64,000 bases of DNA from Nocardia xishanensis NBRC 101358 (GTDB lineage: Bacteria; Actinomycetota; Actinomycetes; Mycobacteriales; Mycobacteriaceae): the NCBI RefSeq assembly GCF_001613365.1, contig NZ_BDCF01000001.1, forward strand, positions 310,001 to 374,000. Direction: 5' to 3'. Position 1 is the first letter of the stretch. Every line of letters begins with the position of its first letter. The position numbers were made by a program, and so were the translations under genes. This document shows, piece after piece, positions 18,279 through 27,446 of this stretch. Below the pieces are notes generated by a model that was given only the letters and a program-made list of their open reading frames with translations, was not told the origin of the DNA and did no database searches.

Positions 18279-20366
18279 ATGCTCCCTTCACCCACCCCGT
18301 CGGCTTCGCCGACTGCCATCCCCCTGAACAGAACTCAACTTGTCGATTTCGACACCGTGCTCGTCGCCAACCGCGGTGAGATCGCGGTGCGCGTCATCCG
18401 CACCCTGCGCGCCATGGGCATTCGCTCCGTCGCCGTCTACAGCGACGCCGACGCAGGGGCCAGGCACGTCATCGAGGCGGATACCGCCGTGCGTCTCGGC
18501 CCGGCGCCCGCGCGCGAAAGTTACCTGGACATCGAGAAGGTCGTGGCGGCCGCCGTGCGCACCGGCGCGCAAGCCGTGCACCCCGGCTACGGATTCCTTT
18601 CAGAGAACGCCGCTTTCGCCGCGGCACTGGCCGAGGCGAACATCGTCTTCCTCGGCCCGCCCGCCCGCGCCATCGAGATCATGGGCGACAAGATCGCCGC
18701 CAAGAACACCGTCGCGGCCTTCGACGTGCCGGTGGTTCCCGGCATCGCCAAGCCCGGCCTCACCGACGACGAGCTGATCGCCGCGGCCGCCGACATCGGC
18801 TACCCGGTGCTGGTCAAGCCGTCGGCGGGCGGCGGAGGCAAGGGAATGCGCATGGTGGAGGACCCGGCGCTGCTGCCCGACGCGCTGGTCAGCGCCCGGC
18901 GCGAGGCCGGCGCGGCGTTCGGCGACGACACACTGTTCCTGGAGCGGTTCGTCAGCCGCCCGCGCCACATCGAGGTGCAGATTCTCGCCGACCAGTACGG
19001 CAACGTGCTGCACCTGGGCGAGCGCGAATGCAGCTTGCAGCGCAGGCACCAGAAGGTGATCGAGGAGGCGCCCTCGCCGCTGCTGGACGCGGCCACCAGG
19101 GAGCGCATCGGCGCCGCGGCCTGCAACACCGCGCGCAGCGTGAACTACGTCGGCGCGGGCACGGTCGAATTCATCGTCTCCGCCGACCGGCCGGACGAGT
19201 TCTTCTTCATGGAGATGAACACCCGGCTCCAGGTGGAGCATCCGGTCACCGAGCTGGTGACCGGGGTGGATCTGGTGGAATGCCAGGTCCGGGTCGCGGC
19301 GGGTCAGAAGATCGGCGCCCGCCAGGAGGAGATCCGGCTCACCGGGCACGCCGTCGAGGCCCGCGTCTACGCCGAGGATCCCGGCCGCGGGTTCCTGCCC
19401 ACCGGCGGCGCGGTGCTGGACCTGGTGGAACCGGAAAGGCCCGGCGTGCGGGTGGATTCGGGCCTGCGCGTCGGCACCGTGGTCGGCAGCGACTACGACC
19501 CGATGCTGTCCAAGGTCATCGCGCACGGCCACGATCGCGCCGCGGCGCTCGCCGCCCTCGACCGGGCGCTGGCCGACACCGTGCTGCTCGGCGTGACCAG
19601 CAATATCGAATTCCTGCGCTTCCTGCTGGCCGACCCGGACGTGGCCGCGGGACGACTCGACACCGGCCTGCTCGACCGCAGGGTCGGCGACTTCCGTCCC
19701 GAACCGGTGCGCGACGAGGAATTCGTGGTCGCCGCCGCCTACCACTGGCTGCGCCGCTGGCCCGCCGAGGCGTCCGGCCCGTGGGATATCCCGTCCGGCT
19801 GGCGGATCGGTGTTCCCGCGCCGACCCCGATCCGGCTGGCCGGCGGCGACCGCACCGAGCACGTCTACATCGGGGGCCGTCCCGATGCGGCACAGGTCCG
19901 CGTCGGCGAGGGCGAATCCCGCTCCCTGACCGCGACTTTCACCGCACGGACCGCCGAGAACGGCGTGCTCACGCTGACCGTCGACGACGTGCGCCGCGAC
20001 TACCGGGTGGCCGAGCACGACGGACAGCTGTGGGTGGCCGGTCGCGCGGGCGTTTCGGTGCTGCGCGAGGTCGCCGAAGTCAACGTGCGCGGCGGCGGCG
20101 AACACGTCGGCGACGCCGAGATACGCAGCCCCATGCCGGGTTCGGTGATCGCCGTCCCGGTGGCGTCCGGCGCGACGGTGGCGGCGGGCGCGCCCGTGGT
20201 CGTCGTGGAGGCCATGAAGATGGAGCACACGCTCACCGCGCCGGTGGCGGGCACCGTCGAAGTGCTGGTCACGCCGGGCGCCCAGGTGCGCCTCGACCAG
20301 CCACTCGCCCGGATCGTGGCCGCGGGCGAAACGAACACCTCTGAGCGAGAAGGAACTTCCGTATGA
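18279..20366 (+). CDS. accA1: Acyl-CoA carboxylase alpha subunit: biotin carboxylase plus biotin carrier domain
   Basis: 695 aa. Biotin carboxylase domain starts at [19 protein letters not shown] (residues 24-42), ATP-grasp loop [23 protein letters not shown] and [33 protein letters not shown]. The C-terminal biotinyl domain carries EAMKMEHTL, the lysine being biotinylated. Works with the AccD subunit encoded just upstream. The first 20 residues ([14 protein letters not shown]) are a Pro/Ser-rich leader encoded over a small hairpin (GTCGGC...GCCGAC) and may not be part of the mature start. ATG 18279 chosen; GTG 18270 overlapping the accD stop is possible. The stop overlaps fadE (ATGA). Confidence 0.93.
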   Translation: MLPSPTPSASPTAIPLNRTQLVDFDTVLVANRGEIAVRVIRTLRAMGIRSVAVYSDADAGARHVIEADTAVRLGPAPARESYLDIEKVVAAAVRTGAQAVHPGYGFLSENAAFAAALAEANIVFLGPPARAIEIMGDKIAAKNTVAAFDVPVVPGIAKPGLTDDELIAAAADIGYPVLVKPSAGGGGKGMRMVEDPALLPDALVSARREAGAAFGDDTLFLERFVSRPRHIEVQILADQYGNVLHLGERECSLQRRHQKVIEEAPSPLLDAATRERIGAAACNTARSVNYVGAGTVEFIVSADRPDEFFFMEMNTRLQVEHPVTELVTGVDLVECQVRVAAGQKIGARQEEIRLTGHAVEARVYAEDPGRGFLPTGGAVLDLVEPERPGVRVDSGLRVGTVVGSDYDPMLSKVIAHGHDRAAALAALDRALADTVLLGVTSNIEFLRFLLADPDVAAGRLDTGLLDRRVGDFRPEPVRDEEFVVAAAYHWLRRWPAEASGPWDIPSGWRIGVPAPTPIRLAGGDRTEHVYIGGRPDAAQVRVGEGESRSLTATFTARTAENGVLTLTVDDVRRDYRVAEHDGQLWVAGRAGVSVLREVAEVNVRGGGEHVGDAEIRSPMPGSVIAVPVASGATVAAGAPVVVVEAMKMEHTLTAPVAGTVEVLVTPGAQVRLDQPLARIVAAGETNTSEREGTSV

Positions 20367-21523
20367 CCGACTTTCTCTCCACCGGCACGCTGCCGGAGGA
20401 CTACCGCGACCTGGCACTGACGGTCCGCGATTTCGCCCGGCAGGTGGTGGCCCCGGTGGCCGCCGAGCACGACGCGAACCACACCTTCCCCTACGAGGTC
20501 GTCGCAGGCATGGCCGATATGGGCCTGTTCGGCCTGCCGTTCCCCGAGGAGTACGGCGGCATGGGCGGCGACTACTTCGCGCTGTGCCTCGCGCTCGAGG
20601 AGCTCGGCAAGGTCGACCAGAGCGTGGCCATCACCCTGGAGGCGGGCGTCTCGCTGGGCGCCATGCCGGTCTACCGCTTCGGCGACGACAAGCAGAAGCA
20701 GGAGTGGCTGCCCCAGCTGACCAGCGGCCGTTCGCTGGCCGCCTTCGGCCTCACCGAACCGGACGCGGGCAGCGACGCGGGCGGCACCACGACGAAGGCC
20801 GTGCTGGACGACGGCACGTGGATCATCAACGGCCGCAAGCAGTTCATCACCAACTCCGGCACCGACATCACCAAGCTGGTGACGGTGACCGCGGTGACCG
20901 GAACAACCGGCGGCAAGAAGGAGATCTCCACCATCCTCGTGCCGACCGACACCCCCGGCTTCGTCGCCGAACCCGCCTACAACAAGGTCGGCTGGAACGC
21001 CTCCGACACCCATCCGCTGACCCTCACCGACGTGCGCGTCCCCGCTGAGAACCTGCTCGGCGAGCGCGGCCGCGGCTACGCCAACTTTCTGCGCATCCTG
21101 GACGAGGGCCGCATCGCGATCGCCGCGCTGTCGGTGGGCGCGGCCCAGGGGTGTGTCGACGAGAGCGTGCGCTACGCCAAGGAGCGGCTCGCGTTCGGCC
21201 AGGCCATCGGCCGCAACCAGGCCATCGCCTTCAAGATCGCCCGCATGGAGACGCGCGCGCACGCCGCACGCACCGCCTACTACGACGCCGCCGCGCTGAT
21301 GCTCGCCGGCAAGCCGTTCAAGAAGCAGGCGTCCATCGCCAAGCTGGTGGCCAGCGAGGCCGCGATGGACAACGCCCGCGACGCCACCCAGATCTTCGGT
21401 GGCAACGGCTTCATGAACGAATACGCTGTGGCCAGGCACTACCGCGACAGCAAGATCCTGGAAATCGGCGAGGGCACGACGGAGGTGCAGCTGATGCTGA
21501 TCGGACGGGAGCTGGGCCTGTGA
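20363..21523 (+). CDS. fadE19: Acyl-CoA dehydrogenase (isovaleryl-CoA type)
   Basis: 386 aa, the usual length of short/branched-chain acyl-CoA dehydrogenases (FAD, cytoplasmic). Motifs: [15 protein letters not shown] (FAD and substrate binding, middle strand domain), [15 protein letters not shown]-type C-terminal region with [25 protein letters not shown] and the end signature [18 protein letters not shown]. The predicted catalytic base lies in the C-terminal helical domain. Start ATG 20363 overlaps the accA stop by 4 bp. Position in the operon matches M. tuberculosis fadE19 (Rv2500c), assigned to branched-chain acyl-CoA oxidation; isovaleryl-CoA to 3-methylcrotonyl-CoA is the likely step, just ahead of the carboxylase. 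Confidence 0.92.
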   Translation: MTDFLSTGTLPEDYRDLALTVRDFARQVVAPVAAEHDANHTFPYEVVAGMADMGLFGLPFPEEYGGMGGDYFALCLALEELGKVDQSVAITLEAGVSLGAMPVYRFGDDKQKQEWLPQLTSGRSLAAFGLTEPDAGSDAGGTTTKAVLDDGTWIINGRKQFITNSGTDITKLVTVTAVTGTTGGKKEISTILVPTDTPGFVAEPAYNKVGWNASDTHPLTLTDVRVPAENLLGERGRGYANFLRILDEGRIAIAALSVGAAQGCVDESVRYAKERLAFGQAIGRNQAIAFKIARMETRAHAARTAYYDAAALMLAGKPFKKQASIAKLVASEAAMDNARDATQIFGGNGFMNEYAVARHYRDSKILEIGEGTTEVQLMLIGRELGL

Positions 21524-22002
21524 CAAACCGTCGAATCGTCCAGCGCGGCTTGTGGTTCGAGGAGTTCGAGACCGACGTCGTCTATGAGCACCGGCCCGGT
21601 CGCACCATCACCGAGGCCGACAACGTCCTGTTCACCACGCTGACCATGAACACCCAGGCGCTGCACCTGGACGCGGCCTTCAGCGACGCGCTGCCGCCGT
21701 TCAACAAGCGGTTGGTGAACTCGATGTTCACGCTGTCCACGCTGGTCGGGCTCTCGGTGGCGCAGCTGACCCAGGGGACCATCGTCGCGAATCTCGGCTT
21801 CTCCGAGATCAATTTCCCCAAGCCGCTTTTCCACGGCGACACCATCTACGCCGAGACCGTGATCCTCGACAAGCGCGAGTCCAAGTCGCGGCCGGGCGAG
21901 GGCATCGTGACCTTCGCCCACACCGCCCGCAACCAGCACGGCGAGGTGGTGGCGACGGCCACCCGCAAGACGCTGGTCCGCAAGGCGCCGGAGCAGGCAT
22001 GA
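21520..22002 (+). CDS. MaoC-like hot-dog hydratase (Rv2499c-like)
   Basis: 160 aa. MaoC/hot-dog fold: N-terminal FEEFETDVVYEHRPGRTITEAD, the hydratase-2-like segment ending in the conserved T-E-A-D, MNTQALHLDAAF (catalytic region), then FPKPLFHGDTIYAETVILDKRESKS. Probably adds water to an enoyl-CoA such as 3-methylglutaconyl-CoA or itaconyl-type CoA. GTG 21520 overlaps the fadE stop, and the stop overlaps the citE start (ATGA), so all are translated together. The same order (fadE19, Rv2499c, citE) is found in M. tuberculosis. The substrate is inferred from the operon. Confidence 0.88.
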   Translation: MTNRRIVQRGLWFEEFETDVVYEHRPGRTITEADNVLFTTLTMNTQALHLDAAFSDALPPFNKRLVNSMFTLSTLVGLSVAQLTQGTIVANLGFSEINFPKPLFHGDTIYAETVILDKRESKSRPGEGIVTFAHTARNQHGEVVATATRKTLVRKAPEQA

Positions 22003-22814
22003 CGTGGCAGATGGCCGGGCCCGGCTGGTTGTTCTGCCCCGCCGACCGGCCCGAGCGCTACGCGAAGGCAGCCGCGGCCGCCGACGTGGTGATCCTCGAC
22101 CTGGAGGACGGCGTCGCGGCGGCGGACAAGCCATCGGCTCGCGCGGCCCTGATCGCCACCCACCTCGATCCGGAGACCACCGTGGTGCGAGTCAACGCGG
22201 CGGACACCGAGGAGCACGCGCTCGATCTCGCCGCCTTGGCCGAGACCGGTTACCGCCGCGTCATGTTGCCGAAAACCGAGTCCGCCGAACAGATCACGGT
22301 GCTGGCGGACTACGAGGTGATCGCGCTGGTGGAATCGCCGCTCGGCGCGCTGGCGATCGAGCGAGCGGTCACCGCGCGCAACGCGATCGGCGTCATGTGG
22401 GGCGCGGAGGACTTGATCGCCGGTCTCGGCGGCACCGCGAGCAGGCACGCCGACGGCAGCTATCGCGATGTGGCGCGGCACGTCCGCTCCAGGGCGCTGC
22501 TGGCGGCCAAGGCCTACGGCAGGTTCGCCCTCGACTCGGTGTATCTGAACATCAGCGATCTCGACGGCCTGCACGCCGAGTCCGACGATGCGGTGGCCGT
22601 CGGTTTCGACGCCAAGGTCGCGATCCATCCGAGCCAGGTGCCGGTGATCCGCGCGGCCTACGCACCGTCCGACGACGAGATCTCCTGGGCCAGGAGGGTA
22701 CTCGACGAGGTGCCGAAGCACCGCGGGGTCTTCGCCTTCGAGGGCCGGATGGTCGACGCCCCCGTACTGCGGCACGCCGAACAGATCGTGCGACGCGCGC
22801 ACGCCGACAACTGA
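21999..22814 (+). CDS. citE: CitE-like beta-hydroxyacyl-CoA lyase
   Basis: 271 aa HpcH/HpaI-CitE TIM-barrel lyase. Motifs: PGWLFCPADRPERYAKA at the N-terminus, VVILDLEDGVAAADKPSAR (metal/substrate), RVNAAD, MLPKTESAEQI, ALVESPLGALAIE (metal-binding Glu), GAEDLIAGLGGT, and KVAIHPSQVPVI near the end. No citF or citD partner is present, so it is not a citrate lyase subunit. The M. tuberculosis counterpart by order, Rv2498c, is a beta-hydroxyacyl-CoA lyase linked to leucine and itaconate catabolism. Here it would split HMG-CoA-like product into acetyl-CoA and acetoacetate, which the next gene activates. ATG overlaps the preceding stop. Confidence 0.9.
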   Translation: MTWQMAGPGWLFCPADRPERYAKAAAAADVVILDLEDGVAAADKPSARAALIATHLDPETTVVRVNAADTEEHALDLAALAETGYRRVMLPKTESAEQITVLADYEVIALVESPLGALAIERAVTARNAIGVMWGAEDLIAGLGGTASRHADGSYRDVARHVRSRALLAAKAYGRFALDSVYLNISDLDGLHAESDDAVAVGFDAKVAIHPSQVPVIRAAYAPSDDEISWARRVLDEVPKHRGVFAFEGRMVDAPVLRHAEQIVRRAHADN

Positions 22815-22842
22815 TCCACTCCACGAGCCAGGAGGTATTGCG

Positions 22843-24786
22843 GTGCAACCACAGTGGGTGCCCACCGAACGGGACATCGCCGACGCCAAGGTGACCGATT
22901 TCGCGCGGTTCGTCGCGGCACGCACCGGCGTCGCGACGTCGGATTATCACTCGCTGTGGCAGTGGTCGGTGGACGACCTGGCCGGTTTCTGGCGGGCGGT
23001 GTGGGAATACTTCCAGCTCGGCGATATCGACGGCGAGGTGCTGGCGAGCACGGAGATGCCCGGCGCGCAATGGTTTCCTGGCACGCGGCTCAACTACGTG
23101 GATCAGATCGTGCGCCAGGCCCGCACCGACCGGCCCGCGATCCTGGCCGTCGGCGAGGACGCGCCAACGCGCGAGGTGTCCTGGGTCGAGCTGATCGACG
23201 CCACCGCCGCCTTCGCGCGCACCCTGCGCGAACTGGGCGTCCGGCCCGGCGATCGGGTGGTCGGCTACCTGCCGAACATCCCCGAGGCGGTGATCGCCTT
23301 CCTGGCGACCGCCAGCCTGGGCGCGATCTGGAGCGCGTGCGGGCAGGACTACTCGCCGAAGGCCGCCCTGGATCGCCTCGGCCAGCTCGAACCGGCCGTG
23401 CTGGTGACCGCCGACGGCTATCGGTTCGGCGGCAAGGCGCACGACAAGCGCGCCGATATCGCCGCGCTGCAAGAGGGTTTCGGCACCCTGCGGGCGACGG
23501 TCGCGGTCTCTCGGCTCGGCCTCGAGGTACCCGGCGCCATGCCCTGGGGCGAGGCGATCAATACCGACAATGTCGCCGCGGTCATCGAAACCGAGACGGT
23601 CGACTTCGACCACCCGCTGTGGATCGTCTTCTCCTCCGGCACCACCGGCCTGCCGAAGGGCATCGTGCACGGCCACGGCGGCGTGCTGCTGGAACACCTG
23701 AAAGCCGTTGCGCTGCAATCGGATATCGGCGAAGACGACACGTTCTTCTGGTACACCAGCCCGAGCTGGATGATGTGGAACTTCCAGATCGCGGGCCTGC
23801 TGGTCGGCGCCACGATAGTGACCTACGACGGCAGCCCGACCTATCCCGCGCCGGATGCCCTGTGGCGGATCGCGGCCGAGACGCGGGCCACCGTGCTCGG
23901 CACCAGCCCCGGTTACGTGCTGGCATGCATCAAGGCGGGCGTCGTCCCACGCGATGATCACGATCTCGCGGCGCTGCGCATGGTCGGCATCACCGGGTCG
24001 GCGCTGCCGCCTTCCTCGGCACTGTGGTTGCGCGACAACGTCGGCGAGCACGTTCCGGTCGGCTCGATCAGCGGCGGTACCGACGTGGTCTCGGCCTTCA
24101 TCGGCGGCGTCCGCACGGTGCCGGTCTGGCCGGGCGAGCTCTCGGCCCCCTACCTCGGTGTCGCACTCGACTCGTTCGACACGGAGGGCAAGCCGGTACG
24201 CGGCGAGGTCGGCGAACTCGTCATCACCGCCCCGATGCCGTCCATGCCGGTGAGTTTCTGGCGCGACCCGGACGGAAAGCGCTACCACGACGCCTATTTC
24301 GACATGTTCCCCGGCATCTGGCGGCACGGTGACTGGATCACCATCACCGACCATGGCAGCATCGTCGTGCACGGCCGTTCGGATTCCACCTTGAACAGGC
24401 ACGGCATCCGGATGGGCAGCGCGGACATCTACCAGTCCGTCGAGCGGCTGCCCGAGATCACCGAGGCGCTGGTGATCGGCGCGGAACAGCCCGACGGCGG
24501 CTACTGGATGCCGCTGTTCGTCGTCCTCGCACCGGGTGCGGAGTTGACCGACGAACTGCGCGAACGCATCAACTCGACCATTCGCACCGAGGTATCGCCG
24601 CGGCATGTGCCGGACGAGATCCTCGTCGCGCCGGGCATTCCGCACACCCGCACCGGCAAGAAGCTCGAGGTGCCGATCAAGAAGCTGTTCCAGGGCGCCG
24701 AGGCCGCGCGCGTCGTAGAGCGTAGCGCCGTGGACGACCCCGACCTGCTCGACTGGTACGCGACGATCCGCCCGGCCAAGCGCTGA
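22843..24786 (+). CDS. Acetoacetyl-CoA synthetase (acetoacetate-CoA ligase)
   Basis: 647 aa ANL-superfamily ligase, the usual length for this enzyme. It activates acetoacetate with ATP and CoA. Evidence: N-terminal LWQWSVDDLAGFWRAVWEYF, PGTRLNYVDQIV, adenylate motif WIVFSSGTTGLPKGIVHGHGG (residues about 262-282), WYTSPSWMMWNFQIAGL, SISGGTDVVSAFIGG, WRHGDWITITDHGSIVVHGRSDSTLNRHGIRMGSADIY region, and C-terminal GKKLEVPIKKL supplying the catalytic lysine. GTG 22843 has GGAGG seven bases upstream. It sits 28 bp after citE and closes the route by using the acetoacetate product. In M. tuberculosis this position is taken by scoA/scoB and fadD35. Confidence 0.93.
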   Translation: MQPQWVPTERDIADAKVTDFARFVAARTGVATSDYHSLWQWSVDDLAGFWRAVWEYFQLGDIDGEVLASTEMPGAQWFPGTRLNYVDQIVRQARTDRPAILAVGEDAPTREVSWVELIDATAAFARTLRELGVRPGDRVVGYLPNIPEAVIAFLATASLGAIWSACGQDYSPKAALDRLGQLEPAVLVTADGYRFGGKAHDKRADIAALQEGFGTLRATVAVSRLGLEVPGAMPWGEAINTDNVAAVIETETVDFDHPLWIVFSSGTTGLPKGIVHGHGGVLLEHLKAVALQSDIGEDDTFFWYTSPSWMMWNFQIAGLLVGATIVTYDGSPTYPAPDALWRIAAETRATVLGTSPGYVLACIKAGVVPRDDHDLAALRMVGITGSALPPSSALWLRDNVGEHVPVGSISGGTDVVSAFIGGVRTVPVWPGELSAPYLGVALDSFDTEGKPVRGEVGELVITAPMPSMPVSFWRDPDGKRYHDAYFDMFPGIWRHGDWITITDHGSIVVHGRSDSTLNRHGIRMGSADIYQSVERLPEITEALVIGAEQPDGGYWMPLFVVLAPGAELTDELRERINSTIRTEVSPRHVPDEILVAPGIPHTRTGKKLEVPIKKLFQGAEAARVVERSAVDDPDLLDWYATIRPAKR

Positions 24787-24845
24787 GCCGCACCTCCGTA
24801 TTCGCGTCGGCCGCGCGCATCCAGCGGCAATCTCTGTCCAATCGC

Positions 24846-24879
24846 ACCGCCGTGCCTACAGCCGTGAGGCCACGGCGGT
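24846..24879. terminator. Hairpin between convergent genes
   Basis: Perfect 9-bp stem ACCGCCGTG / CACGGCGGT with a 16-nt loop, between the end of the catabolic operon (plus) and the HigA-like antitoxin gene (minus), ending two bases before the latter's stop. A bidirectional terminator is inferred from structure and position. Confidence 0.5.
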
Positions 24880-24881
24880 CA

Positions 24882-25196
24882 TCAATGCAGAGCGACCGTG
24901 TCGTCCCCGAACTCGGCCACCACACGGAGCCGTCCACCCATGGCCGCGACGTAGGCCTCCAGCGTCCCGATCTCGGTATGGGCCATATCCCCGCGCTCGA
25001 TGCGGGACACACGCGTCTGGGTTACGCCCATTACCTCCGCGATCTCGGCCTGCGTGCGAGCCTGGGCCTTGCGCACTTGAGCGAGGCGGAAGGCCCGCTG
25101 GGCATCCAGTTCCCGCTGCCGGGCTTGCTGCACCTTGGCCGGATCAAGCTTGGCCTTGGCACGCACCCCATTCCAGCTCTGGGCCTTGATTGCCAT
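24882..25196 (-). CDS. XRE-family antitoxin (HigA-like)
   Basis: 104 aa from ATG 25196, which follows GAGGAG overlapping the toxin stop; the longer frame to 25283 runs inside the toxin gene and is rejected. Helix-turn-helix of Cro/CI type in the centre: RTQAEIAEVMGVTQTRVSRIERGDMAHTEI (about residues 50-80), then a strand pair GGRLRVVAEFGD. An N-terminal basic helical arm precedes it. It directly follows a RelE/HigB-like toxin gene with a 2-nt gap, the toxin-first order of higBA loci. It should neutralise the toxin and bind the shared promoter. Confidence 0.82.
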   Translation of the reverse strand: MAIKAQSWNGVRAKAKLDPAKVQQARQRELDAQRAFRLAQVRKAQARTQAEIAEVMGVTQTRVSRIERGDMAHTEIGTLEAYVAAMGGRLRVVAEFGDDTVALH

Positions 25197-25198
25197 GG

Positions 25199-25552
25199 TC
25201 ACTCCTCCTCTTCTTCGTCGTAGTCGCCGTTCAGCCAGCCTTTGTAGCGCTGCTCGGCCACCGGGATGTTCTCCCGGTACCAACCCTGCCAGTTGCCCGT
25301 CTTGTCTCCCGCAACCAGCAAAATCGCCTGCCGCTCGGGATCGAATGCGAACAGGATTCGAATGTTGGTGGCAGCCGGTCGGAGCTCCTTCAGGTTGTGT
25401 AGCTGTGCGCCCTTGATGCGGTCCACGGTAGGGCGGCCTAGGGTAGGCCCCTGCTCAGCCAACATGTCGATGGCGTTCGCAACCGCTTCCGCGTCGTCCT
25501 CCAATTGGAGGAACCACTCGATGACCGGGGCCAAGAGAGTCACGTTCCACAC
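25199..25552 (-). CDS. RelE/HigB-like toxin (phage-derived Gp49 type)
   Basis: 117 aa. WFLQLEDDAEAVANAIDMLAEQGPTLGRPTVDRI then HNLKELRP, NIRILFAFDPERQAILLVAGDKTGNW and the end helix WYRENIPVAEQRYKGWL match the ribosome-dependent mRNA interferase group (Gp49/HigB). The KELR and R-I-L-F-A-F-D segments form the strand core with the basic active face. The acidic tail DEEEEE is unusual but may be tolerated. Start GTG 25552: no ATG is available in frame, and AGAGG is about 12 bases upstream. First gene of the pair with the XRE antitoxin. Confidence 0.82.
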   Translation of the reverse strand: MWNVTLLAPVIEWFLQLEDDAEAVANAIDMLAEQGPTLGRPTVDRIKGAQLHNLKELRPAATNIRILFAFDPERQAILLVAGDKTGNWQGWYRENIPVAEQRYKGWLNGDYDEEEEE

Positions 25553-25570
25553 ATAAAAAATATACCTCTT

Positions 25571-25593
25571 ACGTTCTAGAACTTCAACGTTCT
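25571..25593. promoter_or_regulatory. Candidate autoregulatory site of the toxin-antitoxin operon
   Basis: Contains a perfect 10-bp palindrome GTTCTAGAAC (25573-25582) and ACGTTCT repeated at 25571-25577 and 25587-25593, about 20 bp before the toxin start, in an AT-rich stretch. Location fits repression by the XRE antitoxin; inferred. Confidence 0.45.
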
Positions 25594-26001
25594 ATTGCCC
25601 GTGGAACCACGGGTCCTCGCCACCCGAACCGCCAGTAAGCCGGACCAGCGAATCGACGACCCGCCGACTCCGGTGGAAGTTTTAGTGATCGAACATTCTC
25701 GACTAGTTATTGCCTCTATTAGGCACAGCACAGCTGTATGTTCATCGATGTTCGGTGATCGATACACTCCAACTACTGGTACCCCCGGTGCGGATCGTGC
25801 GATCGCCGAGCTCCGAACGGCGCGGCGCGGCGCATCCCGCCTTGTCGTCACGCCGAGCCGAGCGGCGGACCGTGTGGTCCCGAAGCGGACCGAGTATCGC
25901 CGACCACACGGATACGACCGCCGCGACGAGCGCTCGAGGACACCCAGCCCGTTCGACGTACCGCGACCTGGGCAAATCACCGTGCGAGCGGAGTCGTTAC
26001 G
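25594..26001. other. Intergenic region between toxin-antitoxin and double-TetR genes
   Basis: About 400 bp. The first half is AT-richer and contains TGCCT-CTATT-AGGCA near 25711. Several short overlapping ORFs are arginine-rich and without family features. It should contain the promoters of both divergent units; I cannot place a convincing -35/-10 pair. Confidence 0.3.
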
Positions 26002-27258
26002 ATGTCCGGCATGAGTGTCGACAATCGCCGTACGGCGCGAAAGGCAGTCAGCGGCGACTCGGCACCACGGGAGATCAAGCGCAGGCCCAAGAATCGGCGA
26101 GCCCAGATCGCCGCGGCGTCCGCCGCCGCCTTCGGCGCGCTCGGCTACCACGGCGTGAGCATGGAGGACATCGCCTCCGGACTCGGGATCAGCTCGGCCG
26201 CGCTGTATCGGCATTATCCGAGCAAGTACGCGCTGTTCCGGGAAGAACTGCTGCGGGTGGGCCGGGCGATGACGGAATCGGTCCAGCTGCCCGACGACGC
26301 CGCCGAACTCTCTCCGGAGCAGCGCCTGCACCTGGTGCTCGACGCACTGATCGGCGCGACCATCGAGAACCGCCCGAGCGTCACGCTGGTGCGCTGGGAA
26401 GGCCGCTACCTGGAGCCGGAGGATCAGCGGACGCTGGCCGAACAGCAGGCCACCGTGCTCGACGCTCTCGGCACCGAATTGCGCGGGCTGCGTCCCGAAT
26501 TGGACGACAACGACGTTCGGGTGCTGCGCGCCGCCCTGCTCAGCGCCATCACCAGCATCGCCGACCACCACGCGGCGCTGCCCGCGAAATCCCTTGCCCG
26601 GCTTCTCGACTCGGCTTGCTCGTCGCTGGTGCGCGCCGAGTTGCCGCCCGCGGCGGCGACCGCGGAACCCGCGACTCCGATAGAGATCCCGGAGTCGTTC
26701 AAGCACGAGCTGTTGCTGCACAAGGCGGTCGAGCTCTTCCACGAGCGTGGCTACCCCAATGTGAGCGTCGAGGAGATCGCTAGCGCGGCAGGGCTTTCCG
26801 CGGCATCGGCGGTGTACCGCTTCTACCGTGGCAAGAGCGATCTGCTGGCCGCCGCGTTCCGCAGAGCCGCCGACCGCGTGTCGGCGGCGATCGGTCCGGC
26901 GGTCGCGAGCTCGGACGGACCGGAAGCCGCGCTCACCACGCTGATCGAGCACTACGTCGCGGGCTCGTTCACCGAGCGCGCCCTTACGTTCGTGTATTTC
27001 ACCGAGTTCCAGCATGTTCCGGCCGAGGAGCGCACGGTGCTGCGCAATATTCAGCGGCTCAGCGTCGAGGAGTGGGCCAAGCTGCTGCGCGAGGTTCGTC
27101 CCGAGCTCTCACCCGCCGAGGCGCGCTTCCTCATCCACGCTGCCTTCGCGCTCGTCATCGATCTCGGGCGCTCGTTCGGCAGCGAGCCGCTCGCGGCGCA
27201 GGATCGGGTGCGGCTGCTGATGCAGATCGTGCTGTTCGGCCGTCCCGCACGGGTCTAG
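26002..27258 (+). CDS. Tandem double-TetR regulator, copy 1 (Mce3R-like)
   Basis: 418 aa, twice the length of a normal TetR protein. First TetR unit: KNRRAQIAAASAAAFGALGY, MEDIASGLGISSAALYRHYPSKYALF at residues 30-77; second unit restarts with KHELLLHKAVELFHERGY, VEEIASAAGLSAASAVYRFYRGKSDLL near 234-282. Each helix-turn-helix is followed by its own helical domain, so one chain can supply both halves of a DNA-binding dimer. M. tuberculosis Mce3R, repressor of the mce3 operon, has this architecture. The next gene is a paralog and both face the end of a yrbE-mce operon. The linker PPAAATAEPATPIEIP separates the units. GCGGAG precedes the ATG. Confidence 0.9.
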   Translation: MSGMSVDNRRTARKAVSGDSAPREIKRRPKNRRAQIAAASAAAFGALGYHGVSMEDIASGLGISSAALYRHYPSKYALFREELLRVGRAMTESVQLPDDAAELSPEQRLHLVLDALIGATIENRPSVTLVRWEGRYLEPEDQRTLAEQQATVLDALGTELRGLRPELDDNDVRVLRAALLSAITSIADHHAALPAKSLARLLDSACSSLVRAELPPAAATAEPATPIEIPESFKHELLLHKAVELFHERGYPNVSVEEIASAAGLSAASAVYRFYRGKSDLLAAAFRRAADRVSAAIGPAVASSDGPEAALTTLIEHYVAGSFTERALTFVYFTEFQHVPAEERTVLRNIQRLSVEEWAKLLREVRPELSPAEARFLIHAAFALVIDLGRSFGSEPLAAQDRVRLLMQIVLFGRPARV

Positions 27259-27303
27259 GAGCACTCCCCCGCGATGCGACGCGGGTCTTCCTCGCGCCAT
27301 TGA

Positions 27304-27420
27304 TGTTACCGAATATTCTGATCCGCAACGTTATAATCGTCCTTGGTAGCACTAGTGTTACCGATTGTTTGTGATCTTTCATTCAGTTTGATTCCAGCAT
27401 GAGTAAGGCGGCTTTACCGA
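27304..27420. promoter_or_regulatory. Candidate control region of double-TetR copy 2: three TTACCGA repeats and a TATAAT box
   Basis: TTACCGA occurs at 27306-27312, 27358-27364 and 27414-27420, spaced 52 and 56 bp; the first two extend to TGTTACCGA. TATAAT at 27332-27337 is a likely -10 box, so the first repeat falls at the -35 region and the second just downstream of the start point. The gap is AT-rich compared with its surroundings. Non-palindromic repeated sites fit a tandem TetR protein; autoregulation is inferred. Confidence 0.4.
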
Positions 27421-27446
27421 GCATTCGTTTGGGTTAGCATCGCCGC

